Shown here: in pieces, positions 7,131-16,400 of the stretch | Position numbering within the stretch: the first letter of the stretch is position 1 | How the letters are laid out: the number at the start of each line of letters is the position of its first letter | Assembly (NCBI GenBank): GCA_031551525.1 | Contig: JAVBNN010000009.1 | Location: forward strand, 68,081-132,080 | Length of the DNA: 64,000 nucleotides | Direction: 5' to 3' | Source: JAVBNN01 sp031551525 | Lineage (GTDB): Bacteria; Bacillota; Negativicutes; Acidaminococcales; JAISLQ01 | Translations under genes and position numbers: made by a program | The notes under the pieces: generated by a model | Told to the model about the DNA's origin: nothing | What the model saw: the letters and a program-made list of their open reading frames with translations, nothing else | Databases searched by the model: none

Positions 7131-8138
7131 ATGAAGCTTGATATACCATCACCTGCTGTTTTGGACGGTAAAATAAGAAAAAAAGTTCAAAACAATTTTG
7201 ATAACCTGATCAAACCGGTAGGTTCGCTAGCCCGCCTGGAGGATATAACATGCCTGTATGCGGCGGCCAGTAGACAGGAAAAACCGTCATCACCACAGAA
7301 AAAACTGCTTGTGTTCGCCTCTGACCATGGGGTAGCGCAAGCGCTGGATTTTTTATATACTACTGATGACAGTTTTTTTTATTTTAACCGGTTGCTAGAA
7401 AAAAAAAGCGGGCTGGCGGTTTTGGCGAAAGCCTTGGGCGCCGATGTGGCTGTGGTAGAACTGGGCCTGAAAAAAGGCAACAGTGAAAACCATATAGCCG
7501 CCGGTACTTATAATATATTGCATGGTCCCGCAATGACGGAGACACAATTTGAACAGGCTTTTGCTATTGGCCGTGCTGCGGTTGAACAGGCGGCGGACGC
7601 TGGAGCGCAGGTGCTGGCGCTGGGCAGCTTGGGCGCTGGCGCAGAGTTTAGCGAAACAGCTTTGCTTTATGCTCTTTGCGGGGAAGCGGTCGAAAGATTT
7701 GTCTCGTCATCGCGGCATATTACATGGATAAGGGCATCCGTCGAAAAATACGCGTTGGACGACCATATGGAACAGGCAAGGTGTCTGGGTGGGTTTGAAC
7801 TGGCGGCCCTCATGGGGGCTATCGCCCAGGCAGCGCATCTTTCTCTGCCGGTTTTCGGCGACAGTACGGCGGTGCTTTTAGGGGCTTTTATATTAGCTGA
7901 ACAGCAGCCTTTGATTAAAGAATTTATTATTCCGGTATGTACATCCTGTCAGCCGGAACAGGATAAATTAATGAAAATGCTGGGCTTTTCTACCATGCTC
8001 GACCTGTTATTATATGGTACTGGCGGCGAAGGCGGGCTATTGGGTTTTAGCCTCTTGGACGCGGGCGTCAAGGCTTTGGCGGAAATGGACTCTTTCGGCG
8101 CAAAAACCGTGCACGGCCCCTTGGAAAACTCTCAGTAA
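7131..8138 (+). CDS. Divergent CobT paralogue, probably non-catalytic partner subunit (ArsAB-like)
   Basis: CobT-family protein of 335 residues. It keeps the canonical base-site motif KPVGSLARLED (residues 28-38) and FASDHGVAQAL, but the GEMGIGNTT motif is changed to LGSLGAGAEF. The catalytic segment GEGTGA reads YGTGGEGG (295-302): aligning the following LLDAG, the catalytic Glu falls on Gly298. It therefore looks unable to act alone, while the other paralogue lacks the KPxG part of the base motif. This complementary loss suggests a heteromer like ArsAB. Reading it as a decayed duplicate is possible, but the frame is intact and well placed in the operon, with RBS GGAGG. Confidence 0.82.
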   Translation: MKLDIPSPAVLDGKIRKKVQNNFDNLIKPVGSLARLEDITCLYAAASRQEKPSSPQKKLLVFASDHGVAQALDFLYTTDDSFFYFNRLLEKKSGLAVLAKALGADVAVVELGLKKGNSENHIAAGTYNILHGPAMTETQFEQAFAIGRAAVEQAADAGAQVLALGSLGAGAEFSETALLYALCGEAVERFVSSSRHITWIRASVEKYALDDHMEQARCLGGFELAALMGAIAQAAHLSLPVFGDSTAVLLGAFILAEQQPLIKEFIIPVCTSCQPEQDKLMKMLGFSTMLDLLLYGTGGEGGLLGFSLLDAGVKALAEMDSFGAKTVHGPLENSQ

Positions 8139-8150
8139 AGGAATGATTTT

Positions 8151-9011
8151 ATGGTAAAAGTGCCCGGATCTTGCGGCGAATTGGCCCAGGGGAGGATAAA
8201 TGGGAAGAACATCCTTATAACGTGTCCGGTCAACTGGTATAGCAGCGTGGACACGCTAGCCGCAGAACCCGAGTCCGCCGCGAGGATTGAACACTGTAAA
8301 TCTTACCGTGCGGTGGAACTTTTATTTGAAAAATACGGATATACCCACCCGCTAACGCTGAAGATAGAGTCCAGCCTGCCGAGGGGTAAAGGCATGGCCT
8401 CCAGCAGTGCCGATATAGCGGCCTCCTGCGCGGCAGCCGCTAAACTGATGGGGAAAACTCTTGACGTTACGGATATCAAAGACATCGCTTTAGCTATCGA
8501 GCCCACTGACGGAATATTTTTCCCCGGAGTGGTGGCCTTTGAATATCTAACAGGGAATAGCTGCCTGTATTTGGGAAAGCCTCCTCCTATGCGGCTGGCA
8601 GTCTTTGATTTCGGAGGAGAAGTGGATACCCTTTCATTCAACAGCCGGATCGATTTAGCTGATTTTACGCACGAAAAGCAGCTGGATTTTCAGGAGGCGT
8701 ACGAGTTGATAAAAGAGGGCGTGGCCGCCGCAAACCCCGTATTGATAGGCAAAGGCGCTACGATCAGCGCCCTGGCCAATCAAAAGATACTGCACAAACC
8801 CCATCTGGAAAAATTCATCATTGAAGGCAACAAATATGGCGCCCTTGGCGTAAATGTAGCCCATAGCGGCACGGTAGCTGGCGTTATGTTTGACATGGAT
8901 ATTCTTGAAGGATATGAAGATTGCGTAAAGAGTATACTGAGACTATGTCCGGGCATAACTTACCTGGGCAGCGCCGAACTGATCTCCGGCGGAATATTTG
9001 ACAAGGAGTGA
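8151..9011 (+). CDS. pduX: L-threonine kinase, GHMP family (PduX-like)
   Basis: A 286-residue GHMP-family kinase beginning KVPGSCGELAQG, the start typical of PduX, with the phosphate loop LPRGKGMASSSADIAA near residues 77-92. PduX phosphorylates L-threonine to O-phosphothreonine, the substrate of the decarboxylase encoded next. The pairing with cobD (three bases between stop and start) supports this assignment over other GHMP kinases such as homoserine kinase. Together the two genes supply the aminopropanol linker. Confidence 0.85.
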   Translation: MVKVPGSCGELAQGRINGKNILITCPVNWYSSVDTLAAEPESAARIEHCKSYRAVELLFEKYGYTHPLTLKIESSLPRGKGMASSSADIAASCAAAAKLMGKTLDVTDIKDIALAIEPTDGIFFPGVVAFEYLTGNSCLYLGKPPPMRLAVFDFGGEVDTLSFNSRIDLADFTHEKQLDFQEAYELIKEGVAAANPVLIGKGATISALANQKILHKPHLEKFIIEGNKYGALGVNVAHSGTVAGVMFDMDILEGYEDCVKSILRLCPGITYLGSAELISGGIFDKE

Positions 9012-9014
9012 ACT

Positions 9015-10097
9015 ATGGCGGCAAACAGGTTTGAGCATGGTGGTAATATTTACGGGGGTAACAAGGCTTGTGCCGGGTCGCTCATGGATTTTAGCGCCAA
9101 TATAAACCCCTTTGGCTTGTCGGCTGTGGTTGAACAGGCGATAAAAGAAAACATAAAATCGGTGCAGCACTATCCCGACCCGCAGGCTACAGAACTTCGA
9201 CAGGAGATATGCCGGTTTTATCGCGTAGCGGACGAGCGTCTGGTCTTGGGGAATGGCGCCGCAGAACTTTTTTATTTGCTTTGCCACGTATTGCGCCCCG
9301 CGACAGTACTTATCCCTGCGCCTTCCTTTAGCGAGTATGAAAGGGCGGCGTTGAGCTCTGGCGCAAAGATACAGTTTTTTCTTTTAGACCCGTATGACGG
9401 TTTTTCTCTTTCGTTTGCGAGGCTAGCCGAAACGTTGCAGGAAGACACACTTATCTTTTTCGGCCACCCGAACAACCCGACCGGCAAATTGCTAGACGTA
9501 GAGGCTTTTGCAAACTTTGCCAGATTTGCCGCTGAGAAAAATTGTCGCATAATAGTAGATGAATCTTTTATCGATTTTCTGCCGGACGCGGATAATCACA
9601 CCTGTCGCTGGCTGGCTGAAAAACAGGAAAACATTTGTATAATACATTCATTGACTAAATTTTTTGCTATTCCAGGTTTACGGTTGGGTTTTGGCCTCTT
9701 TTCGCCGGAAATGGCCCGAAAAATGCGTGCCGCTGTTGACTGCTGGAATGTGAACAGTCTGGCGCAAGTGGCCGGAGTAGCCGCTTTAAAAGATGAAAAA
9801 CATATTACAAATACGAAAGATAATATTGGCAGGCTGCGCGATCAGCTTTATCAAGAGCTTTCCCTGTTGCCCGGTCTGAAAATATTTCCATCTGTGGCCA
9901 ATTTCTTGTTATTGCATCTAAATGCTGAACTTTCATCTAGGCAAATTTGCAGCCGTATGGACGCAAAAGGAATTTTACTGCGTGACTGCGCCAATTATAT
10001 AGGTCTTGATGACCGGTATATCCGCATTGCAGTGAGAAGTGAAGCAGAAAACAGGAAGTTTATCGATACTTTTATTAAGGAGATAAAAAATGGGTAA
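9015..10097 (+). CDS. cobD: L-threonine-O-3-phosphate decarboxylase
   Basis: PLP-dependent fold-type I enzyme (360 residues) of the CobD branch, related to histidinol-phosphate aminotransferase. It makes (R)-1-aminopropan-2-yl phosphate for CbiB. Motifs: HGGNIYGG at the start and DFSANINPFGLS (typical of CobD), GHPNNPTGKLL, VDESFIDF, and the PLP lysine in HSLTKFFAIPGLRLG. HisC is the main alternative, but the HGG..DFSANINP start and the location in the cob cluster favour CobD. It overlaps cobC by eight bases. Confidence 0.92.
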   Translation: MAANRFEHGGNIYGGNKACAGSLMDFSANINPFGLSAVVEQAIKENIKSVQHYPDPQATELRQEICRFYRVADERLVLGNGAAELFYLLCHVLRPATVLIPAPSFSEYERAALSSGAKIQFFLLDPYDGFSLSFARLAETLQEDTLIFFGHPNNPTGKLLDVEAFANFARFAAEKNCRIIVDESFIDFLPDADNHTCRWLAEKQENICIIHSLTKFFAIPGLRLGFGLFSPEMARKMRAAVDCWNVNSLAQVAGVAALKDEKHITNTKDNIGRLRDQLYQELSLLPGLKIFPSVANFLLLHLNAELSSRQICSRMDAKGILLRDCANYIGLDDRYIRIAVRSEAENRKFIDTFIKEIKNG

Positions 10098-10707
10098 AAT
10101 TTTTCTGGTGCGTCATGGACAAACCCTCTGGAACCTGAATATGCGCTTTCAGGGTTCTTCCGATATAGAACTTTCAGAAGAAGGCGAAGCCCAGGCTGCA
10201 TTTCTGGCAGAACGCTTGAAAACGGAGAAACTTGCTGCCGTTTATGCCAGTGATTTGCGTCGGGCGGTGCATACGGCACAAATTGTGGCAAAGCCGCACG
10301 ATCTGTCGGTGACGTCTTATGGCGAACTTAGAGAAATCAATTGCGGAGAGTGGGAAGGACTCAATAGAGTAGAAATAGAGGATAAATACCCCGGGCAACT
10401 GGAAAAGTTTTTTTCTGCACCGGCAAATTTTTCTCCGCCCGGTGGAGAAAGTTTTCACGCAGTAGGCGTACGTTCTTTATCGATTTTTGATACTATAGCG
10501 CAAAACCATAAAAATGAAAACATAGTTGTGGTAGCGCATGGCGGCGTTATCCGCGCCATACTCGGCGGTATCCTTATGATGGATCAGGACGCCTTGTGGC
10601 GCATACGTCAGGACAATACGGCATTAAACATAATAAGTATGTTCGAAAAATCGTATATTGTAGAATTGATGAATGATATCAGCCATTTATTTATGAAAAA
10701 TTGTTAA
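10090..10707 (+). CDS. cobC: Histidine phosphatase family protein, probable alpha-ribazole phosphatase
   Basis: Phosphoglycerate-mutase-like phosphatase, 205 residues, with catalytic RHGQTLWN (His9), the conserved ELREINCGEWEGL, and the second histidine in VVAHGGVIRAIL. In this context it likely removes the 5-phosphate from the alpha-ribotide or cobalamin-5-phosphate (CobC). The family is broad, so CobC rests on operon position. It starts within cobD, with AAGGAG upstream, and is the last gene of the cob cluster; no clear terminator follows. Confidence 0.85.
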   Translation: MGKIFLVRHGQTLWNLNMRFQGSSDIELSEEGEAQAAFLAERLKTEKLAAVYASDLRRAVHTAQIVAKPHDLSVTSYGELREINCGEWEGLNRVEIEDKYPGQLEKFFSAPANFSPPGGESFHAVGVRSLSIFDTIAQNHKNENIVVVAHGGVIRAILGGILMMDQDALWRIRQDNTALNIISMFEKSYIVELMNDISHLFMKNC

Positions 10708-10725
10708 AAATTTACGTGTAATATA

Positions 10726-10754
10726 TTGACTTTGCATGGGAATGCCAATATAAT
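10726..10754 (+). promoter_or_regulatory. Sigma-A type promoter for the zinc-ribbon gene
   Basis: TTGACT (10726-10731), a 17-base spacer, and a perfect TATAAT (10749-10754). It lies about 140 bases before the ATG, so a long 5-prime leader of roughly 135 bases is transcribed. Confidence 0.8.
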
Positions 10755-10799
10755 TTAAACAGTCCTAATATCCATTGGAACTACAGGCTTGGTTTACTA

Positions 10800-10885
10800 C
10801 CTTCTTACTCCGGTCCTAACGACTACGAGCAAGATTCTGGGAAGATACCGCTTGAGCCGTTTTGGGTATGGCAGATAAGAAGGAG
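10800..10885 (+). promoter_or_regulatory. Leader element with RBS-sequestering complement
   Basis: In the leader of the zinc-ribbon gene, CCTTCTTA (10800-10807) is an exact complement of TAAGAAGG (10876-10883), which contains the first part of the AAGGAG ribosome binding site (10880-10885). ACTCC (10807-10811) could alternatively pair with GGAGT (10882-10886). The RBS could thus be hidden or exposed depending on folding. The roughly 70 bases between the arms are unassigned. Confidence 0.5.
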
Positions 10886-10895
10886 TGTGTACTAG

Positions 10896-11186
10896 ATGAA
10901 AGAAGACAAAAAACTAGCGTGTCGCGACTGTGGAGCAGAATTCGTATTTTCGGGTTCGGAACAAGAATTTTATGAAGCAAAAGGGTTTGCTAACGAACCT
11001 GGTCGTTGCCCTGAGTGCCGCGCAGCTCGCAAGCAGCGCACAGGAAACGGTGGCGAACGCGCCCCCAGGCAAATGTATCCGGCCGTTTGTGCAGAATGCG
11101 GAGTGGAAACTGAAGTTCCTTTCCGTCCGTCGATGGATCGCCCGGTATATTGCCGCGCTTGCTTTGCTAATAATAGCGGCCGTTAA
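10896..11186 (+). CDS. Small double zinc-ribbon protein
   Basis: A 96-residue protein with two CxxC pairs in each half: CRDCGAEF with CPECRAARKQR (residues 9-12 and 38-41), and CAECGVETEV with YCRACF (68-71 and 87-90). This matches the 'probable zinc-ribbon domain' family (zf-trcl type), with the characteristic FSGSEQEFYEAKGFANEP between the first two pairs. Function is not established; such proteins could bind nucleic acid or zinc. It has its own strong promoter, a long leader and its own terminator, so it is monocistronic and probably abundant or conditionally expressed. Confidence 0.8.
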   Translation: MKEDKKLACRDCGAEFVFSGSEQEFYEAKGFANEPGRCPECRAARKQRTGNGGERAPRQMYPAVCAECGVETEVPFRPSMDRPVYCRACFANNSGR

Positions 11187-11195
11187 TTTTGCCAT

Positions 11196-11235
11196 AAATA
11201 CCGTTTGCGTAAGCAAACGGTATTTTTATTTTTTA
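11196..11235 (+). terminator. Intrinsic terminator after the zinc-ribbon gene
   Basis: A 13-bp stem, AAATACCGTTTGC (11196-11208) with GCAAACGGTATTT (11213-11225), loop GTAA, followed by a T-rich run. Confidence 0.92.
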
Positions 11236-11263
11236 AAAGTAAAGTTGCGAATAGGCCGCAACA

Positions 11264-11292
11264 TTGACATTTTTATGTGTTTTTGCTAAAAT
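11264..11292 (+). promoter_or_regulatory. Sigma-A type promoter for the DUF2156/GNAT genes
   Basis: TTGACA (11264-11269), a 17-base spacer and TAAAAT (11287-11292). It follows the previous terminator and lies about 100 bases before the next gene. Confidence 0.8.
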
Positions 11293-11327
11293 TTTTACAT
11301 AAGTTCAATATTATCGGCAAATATTAC

Positions 11328-11355
11328 CCAAGCCGTAGGATGACCTGCGGCTTGG
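11328..11355 (+). other. 12-bp hairpin in the leader of the DUF2156 gene
   Basis: CCAAGCCGTAGG (11328-11339) pairs with CCTGCGGCTTGG (11344-11355) around loop ATGA, with one G-U pair. No T-run follows, so it is not an intrinsic terminator. It ends 30 bases before the AAAGGAG RBS. Confidence 0.6.
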
Positions 11356-11391
11356 CTATATTTGCAATTATATTGGATAAACCTCAAAGGA

Positions 11392-12294
11392 GTGAGTGTA
11401 ATAAAATTTTGCGACATCACATTAAATGACAAACCTGTATTTGATAATTTTTTTGAAAAAGCGCAATATGCAGGTTCTGAGTGTACTTTTACCAACCTGT
11501 TTATCTGGCGTCGCTGCTACAATATACACTGGACGCAGGAAGACGGTTTTTTGTTGATAGAAGTTTTGCGGGACAATGAATGGTTTATCCTGCCTCCTTT
11601 TGGCGGGAAAGATGAAAATTTGCCGGGTATATTGGCAAAAATATATAAACAGTTCGGTACTTTTGAAATGCGCGGCATATATAAAGAAAGCATGGAACGG
11701 TTGGAGAGGGTACTCCCGCAGCGTTTTCAGTTTATTCCTGATCGTGATAATTCCGACTATATATATGCCAGCGATGATTTGGCAAATTTGTCTGGACGCA
11801 AATACCACCAGAAGAAGAATCACGCCAATTCTTTCCGCAAGGCTTATCCAGATTACCAGTATGTGAGCATGACCGGCGCAATGGCCAAAGACTGTATCGA
11901 CTTTGCCAGAAACTGGAAAGAGTCACGGGTGAATGAAGAAGACCCCGAATCCCTCGAGTGTGAGATGTTTGCCATCGAAGAAGCGCTCAATAATTTTGAT
12001 TTTTTGGGAATAAAGGGCGGAGTGATACTGATTAATGGCAAGATAGAGGCAATTACTTTTGGCGAAATTATAAACAAGGAAACAGCTATTATACATGTAG
12101 AAAAGGCGAATCCTGAGATACGCGGCCTGTACGCAGTGATAAACCAGGAGTTTTGCCGCCACGAATGGTCTGGCCTAAAATACATAAACCGGGAAGAAGA
12201 TATGGGTCTGGAGGGCCTGAGAAAGGCAAAAGAGTCATATCATCCTGCTTTTATGCTTGACAAATATACGGCCTGTGTGGATATGGGGGAGTAA
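11392..12294 (+). CDS. DUF2156 (LPG-synthetase C-terminal-like, GNAT-fold) protein
   Basis: About 300 residues, of the family resembling the catalytic half of lysyl-phosphatidylglycerol synthase (COG4866 type). Visible motifs: KFCDITLNDKPVFDNFF near the start, GRKYHQKKNHANSFRK in the middle, and KGGVILINGKIEAITFGE. It has no membrane segments, so it is not a full MprF. The start is unclear: a TTG at 11362 has no RBS, while a good AAAGGAG (11386-11392) lies just before GTG 11392 (overlapping) and an ATA at 11401 with ideal spacing. Homologues usually begin near this point. It is followed after two bases by an Eis-like acetyltransferase. Substrate unknown. Confidence 0.8.
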   Translation: MSVIKFCDITLNDKPVFDNFFEKAQYAGSECTFTNLFIWRRCYNIHWTQEDGFLLIEVLRDNEWFILPPFGGKDENLPGILAKIYKQFGTFEMRGIYKESMERLERVLPQRFQFIPDRDNSDYIYASDDLANLSGRKYHQKKNHANSFRKAYPDYQYVSMTGAMAKDCIDFARNWKESRVNEEDPESLECEMFAIEEALNNFDFLGIKGGVILINGKIEAITFGEIINKETAIIHVEKANPEIRGLYAVINQEFCRHEWSGLKYINREEDMGLEGLRKAKESYHPAFMLDKYTACVDMGE

Positions 12295-12296
12295 AA

Positions 12297-13466
12297 ATGC
12301 AAGCCAGGATTTTATGGGCGGAGGAATTTGAACAGGCAAAAGATCTGTGGGACTACTGCTTTGAAAAACGCACAGATCCTTTTTTTGCCTGGTATTTTGA
12401 TGATTACTGCCGTCCGGATAATCTTTTGGGTGTTTTTTCCGGCAGTCAGTTTGCCGGAATGTTGCATTTGAATCCATATACTATCAATTTAAACAACCGT
12501 GCCATAGATACATCATATATCGTAGGTGTAGCCACTGCACCACAGTTTCGTAGGCAGGGAGTATTGCGCGTTGCTCTGTCCGCCGGTTTTGCGGAAATGG
12601 AAAAGCGTGGTCAGGCGATAGCTGTTTTGATGCCGGCTGCGGCAGGCCTATATATGCCGTACGGTTTTGCTTTTTGCTATAACCAGTTGCGTTATGATAT
12701 ACCGCTCGACAAACTGTCCGGTTTATTTAAGAAAACCGAGTTCACCTGTAATTTTTTAAAAGAAGGCGATATTGCGCCATTGTCCCAAGTATATGACGCC
12801 TGCATGAGTGATATGAACGGTTTCGTTCGCCGTGGCAAAAAAGAGTGGCAGAACATACTGGCCGAACATAAAACAGAAGGCGGGTATGCCGTATATATTG
12901 GCAGTTCCACCAAGTATTTCGGTTATATGCTTTATCTGACCGGCGGCGGTATTTTTCGCATAGTGGAACTGATGGCGGCCGACGATAGCGCCAGAGAAAC
13001 TATGCTGGCTTATGCAGCCCAACACCTTTCCCAATGTTCAAAATTTTTATGGCAGTCGCCAATAAACGATCTCACTTATTTGAAATTCCCTACTTCTGAA
13101 TATTATCCAGCCATAAAGCCTTTTATGATGGGCCGGATAATTGATGCAGCAAAAGCCCTGGGACAGTTGAAGCTAAGTTTTGAAGAAAAAAAACCAGTGA
13201 TTATCCGTTTGATAGATACATTTATTGAAAACAACAATAGCGTATTTTGTCTGACCGCGCAAAACGGACAGGCCATACTGGAAAAGACAGACCAGGCGCC
13301 TCAGGTTGTTATGGATATAGGAACTTTTGCCCAGCTGTGTTTTTCTGCATACACAGTGAAAGAACTGGTGGGAGCTGGCCGCATCGTAATAAATGACCTG
13401 GCGGCGTTGCCTGTTTTAGAAAGAGCGTTCCCCCATAAAATAAATTATATAAATGAGTATTTTTAG
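12297..13466 (+). CDS. Eis-like GNAT N-acetyltransferase with C-terminal SCP2-like domain
   Basis: A 389-residue protein of the Eis architecture (COG4552): an N-terminal GNAT domain with the acetyl-CoA loop VATAPQFRRQGVLRVAL (about residues 79-95), a second degenerate GNAT domain, and a C-terminal SCP2-like domain (about 300-389). Mycobacterial Eis acetylates aminoglycosides and proteins; the substrate here is unknown. A strong GGGGGAG RBS lies within the end of the preceding DUF2156 gene, and the two form a transcription unit. Confidence 0.85.
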   Translation: MQARILWAEEFEQAKDLWDYCFEKRTDPFFAWYFDDYCRPDNLLGVFSGSQFAGMLHLNPYTINLNNRAIDTSYIVGVATAPQFRRQGVLRVALSAGFAEMEKRGQAIAVLMPAAAGLYMPYGFAFCYNQLRYDIPLDKLSGLFKKTEFTCNFLKEGDIAPLSQVYDACMSDMNGFVRRGKKEWQNILAEHKTEGGYAVYIGSSTKYFGYMLYLTGGGIFRIVELMAADDSARETMLAYAAQHLSQCSKFLWQSPINDLTYLKFPTSEYYPAIKPFMMGRIIDAAKALGQLKLSFEEKKPVIIRLIDTFIENNNSVFCLTAQNGQAILEKTDQAPQVVMDIGTFAQLCFSAYTVKELVGAGRIVINDLAALPVLERAFPHKINYINEYF

Positions 13467-13478
13467 ACAAGGGAAAGG

Positions 13479-16400
13479 ATGCCGTGGTTTATTATGAAAC
13501 AAGAAGTAAAAAGGGTGTTGGTTGAAAAAAAAGCCGGTTTTGCTATTGAGGCAAAGGCGCTTTTAGCCGATCTTAAAACAAACCTGGCCATACATAAACT
13601 AAAAGACGTCCGGGTGTTAAACCGTTACGATGTTTCCGGCATTACTGAAGAAGAATTTTTATTGGCCTGTACGCTTATCATGTCTGAACCACCGGTGGAC
13701 ACCGTGTACAAGAACCAACTGCCAGAGGAGAAAGACAGCCACATATTTGCTGTAGAATACCTTCCCGGACAGTATGACCAACGGGCCGACTCCACTGCCC
13801 AGTGCATACAACTGATAGCCGAAAAAGAAAACATTCTGGTGCAAACTGCCAAAGTATATATTCTATATGGTGACATCGGGCTGGAAGATATAGAAAAAAT
13901 AAAACAATATCTCATCAATCCTATCGAAAGTCGCGAAACCGGCTTAGCAATACCAGCCAGTCTTGTCATGCAAACCAGCGAGCCGGAAGCGGTAAAACGT
14001 CTGTCCGGGTTTATTACTATGAACAAAACGCAATTAACCGCTTTGGTCGCTGACATGGGCCTGGCTATGAAACATGAGGACGTAAAGTTTTGCCAGGAGT
14101 ATTTTATTAAAGAACGGCGCGATCCCAGCATAACAGAACTAAAGATGCTTGATACCTATTGGTCCGATCATTGCCGCCATACAACTTTCAACACGATCAT
14201 TGACGATATAGAAATAGTCCCACACCGGTTTACCCAACCGATGCAGGTCGCCTGGGAACTTTACCAGCAGGACAGACAAACCATATACGGCGGGCGTGAC
14301 GACAAGCCGGTTACTTTGATGGATATAGCTGTTATGGGCATGAAAAAACTCAAGGCGGAAGGCAAGCTGGATGACCTCGATGAATCAGAGGAAGTAAACG
14401 CCTGTAGCATAGCAGTGCCGGTAAAAATCGGTGATACAGTTGAAGAATGGCTGGTAATGTTTAAAAATGAAACACATAACCATCCTACCGAAATAGAGCC
14501 TTTTGGCGGGGCGGCGACCTGTCTGGGCGGCGCCATACGCGATCCCTTGTCAGGACGCGCCTATGTCTATCAGGCCATGCGCGTGACAGGAGGAGCAGAT
14601 CCGCGAGCAGCCATTGAGGAAACCATGGAAGGCAAACTACCGCAAAGAAAGATTGCTCTTGGCGCAGCCGCCGGCTATAGTTCCTACGGCAACCAGATCG
14701 GTCTTTCTACCGGTCGTGTACAGGAATTTTATCATGAACGCTTTTTGGCTAAACGCATGGAACTCGGAGCGCTTATCGGCGCAGTGCCAAGCGCCCATGT
14801 AGTGCGCGCGATACCGGAACCGGGCGACCATGTTATACTTCTGGGCGGGCGGACCGGGCGTGACGGTTGTGGCGGCGCCACCGGATCATCCAAAGAGCAC
14901 ACTGTAGACTCCTTGCAAAATTGCGGAGCGGAAGTTCAGAAAGGCAATCCGCCGACTGAACGGAAAATACTCCGTCTGTTCCGTGATCCGGTTGTTACAA
15001 AAATGATAAAACGTTGCAATGATTTTGGTGCCGGTGGTGTTTCTGTCGCTATCGGTGAACTGGCTGACGGAGTGAAAATAAACCTCGATAATGTACCTAA
15101 AAAATATGACGGTCTTGACGGTACTGAGTTGGCTATTTCCGAATCCCAGGAACGTATGGCTGTGGTGGTGGCGGAAAAAGACAGCGCGGAATTCATCAAC
15201 ATGGCTATTCGCGAAAACCTTGAAGCAACAGTAGTCGCCGAAGTAACTGCAGAAAAAAGAGTAGTGATGCAGTGGCGCGGAGACACTATTGTGAATATAG
15301 CGCGTGATTTTCTTAATACCGGCGGGGTAAGACAGCACGCCAATGTAACCGTAAAACCACCGGCCAACAAATCTTATTTTGAAAGTTTGCCGTATGAACT
15401 TTCGGGTAGTATGGAGGACCTAAAAGAGTGTTGGCTGAACAACCTTAAAAGGCTGGAAGTTTGCAGTCAAAAAGGTGTGGCGGAGCGTTTTGACAGTACT
15501 ATAGGTCGTGGCACGGTGGTCATGCCACTTGGCGGCAGCAGCCAATTAACACCATCCGAGGGCATGGCGGCCAATATTCCGTCCCAGTCGGACGATGTGA
15601 AAACCGCTACCGTGATGACCTATGGCTACAACCCGGAACTGGCTTGCTGGAGCCCTTTCCACGGCGCTCTATACGCCGTGCTGGAATCTGTTTGCCGGGC
15701 TACCGCCCTGGGGGCTGATCCTGAAAAAGTAAGGCTTTCTTTACAGGAATACTTTGAAAAAATGATAAACAGCGATAGTTGGGGCAAGCCTTTCGCGGCG
15801 CTTATGGGCGCCTATCTGGCGCAGGTGGGGCTCGATATTCCGGCTATAGGCGGCAAGGACAGCATGTCGGGTACTTTTATGAATATAAATGTGCCGCCGA
15901 CCCTGGTTTCTTTTGCCGTGGGCATCGCCGATACCGCCGACATCGTATCTAATGAATTTAAAAAATCAGGCAGCCGGGTACTGTTTATTACCGCCGAACG
16001 CGATGAAACGGAACTACCTGATTTTGCCGCCCTGAAACTGCAACTTCAGGCAATACATGCCGCAATAAAAGGGAAAAATATACTTTCCGCCGCCACCATA
16101 AAAGAAGGCGGCATAGCGTCCTGCATTTCGACTATGTGTCTGGGCAATGGCCTAGGCTTTGAGTTTACAAATTATATTAACGATATGGCCGACCTGTTTA
16201 TTCCACAACCGGCAGGCTTTATTTTGGAACTTGCCGAAACAGCCGTAGCAGACGAACTTTTTCCTGACATGGAATGGGTGATTCTAGGTGCAACCACTCA
16301 AAAACCGGCTATACTTCTTAACGACGTAAATATACCCCTGCAAAAAGTGCGGGAAGTTTGGGAACAACCCCTGAGTAATATTTACCCGGTCTGCCAGCAG

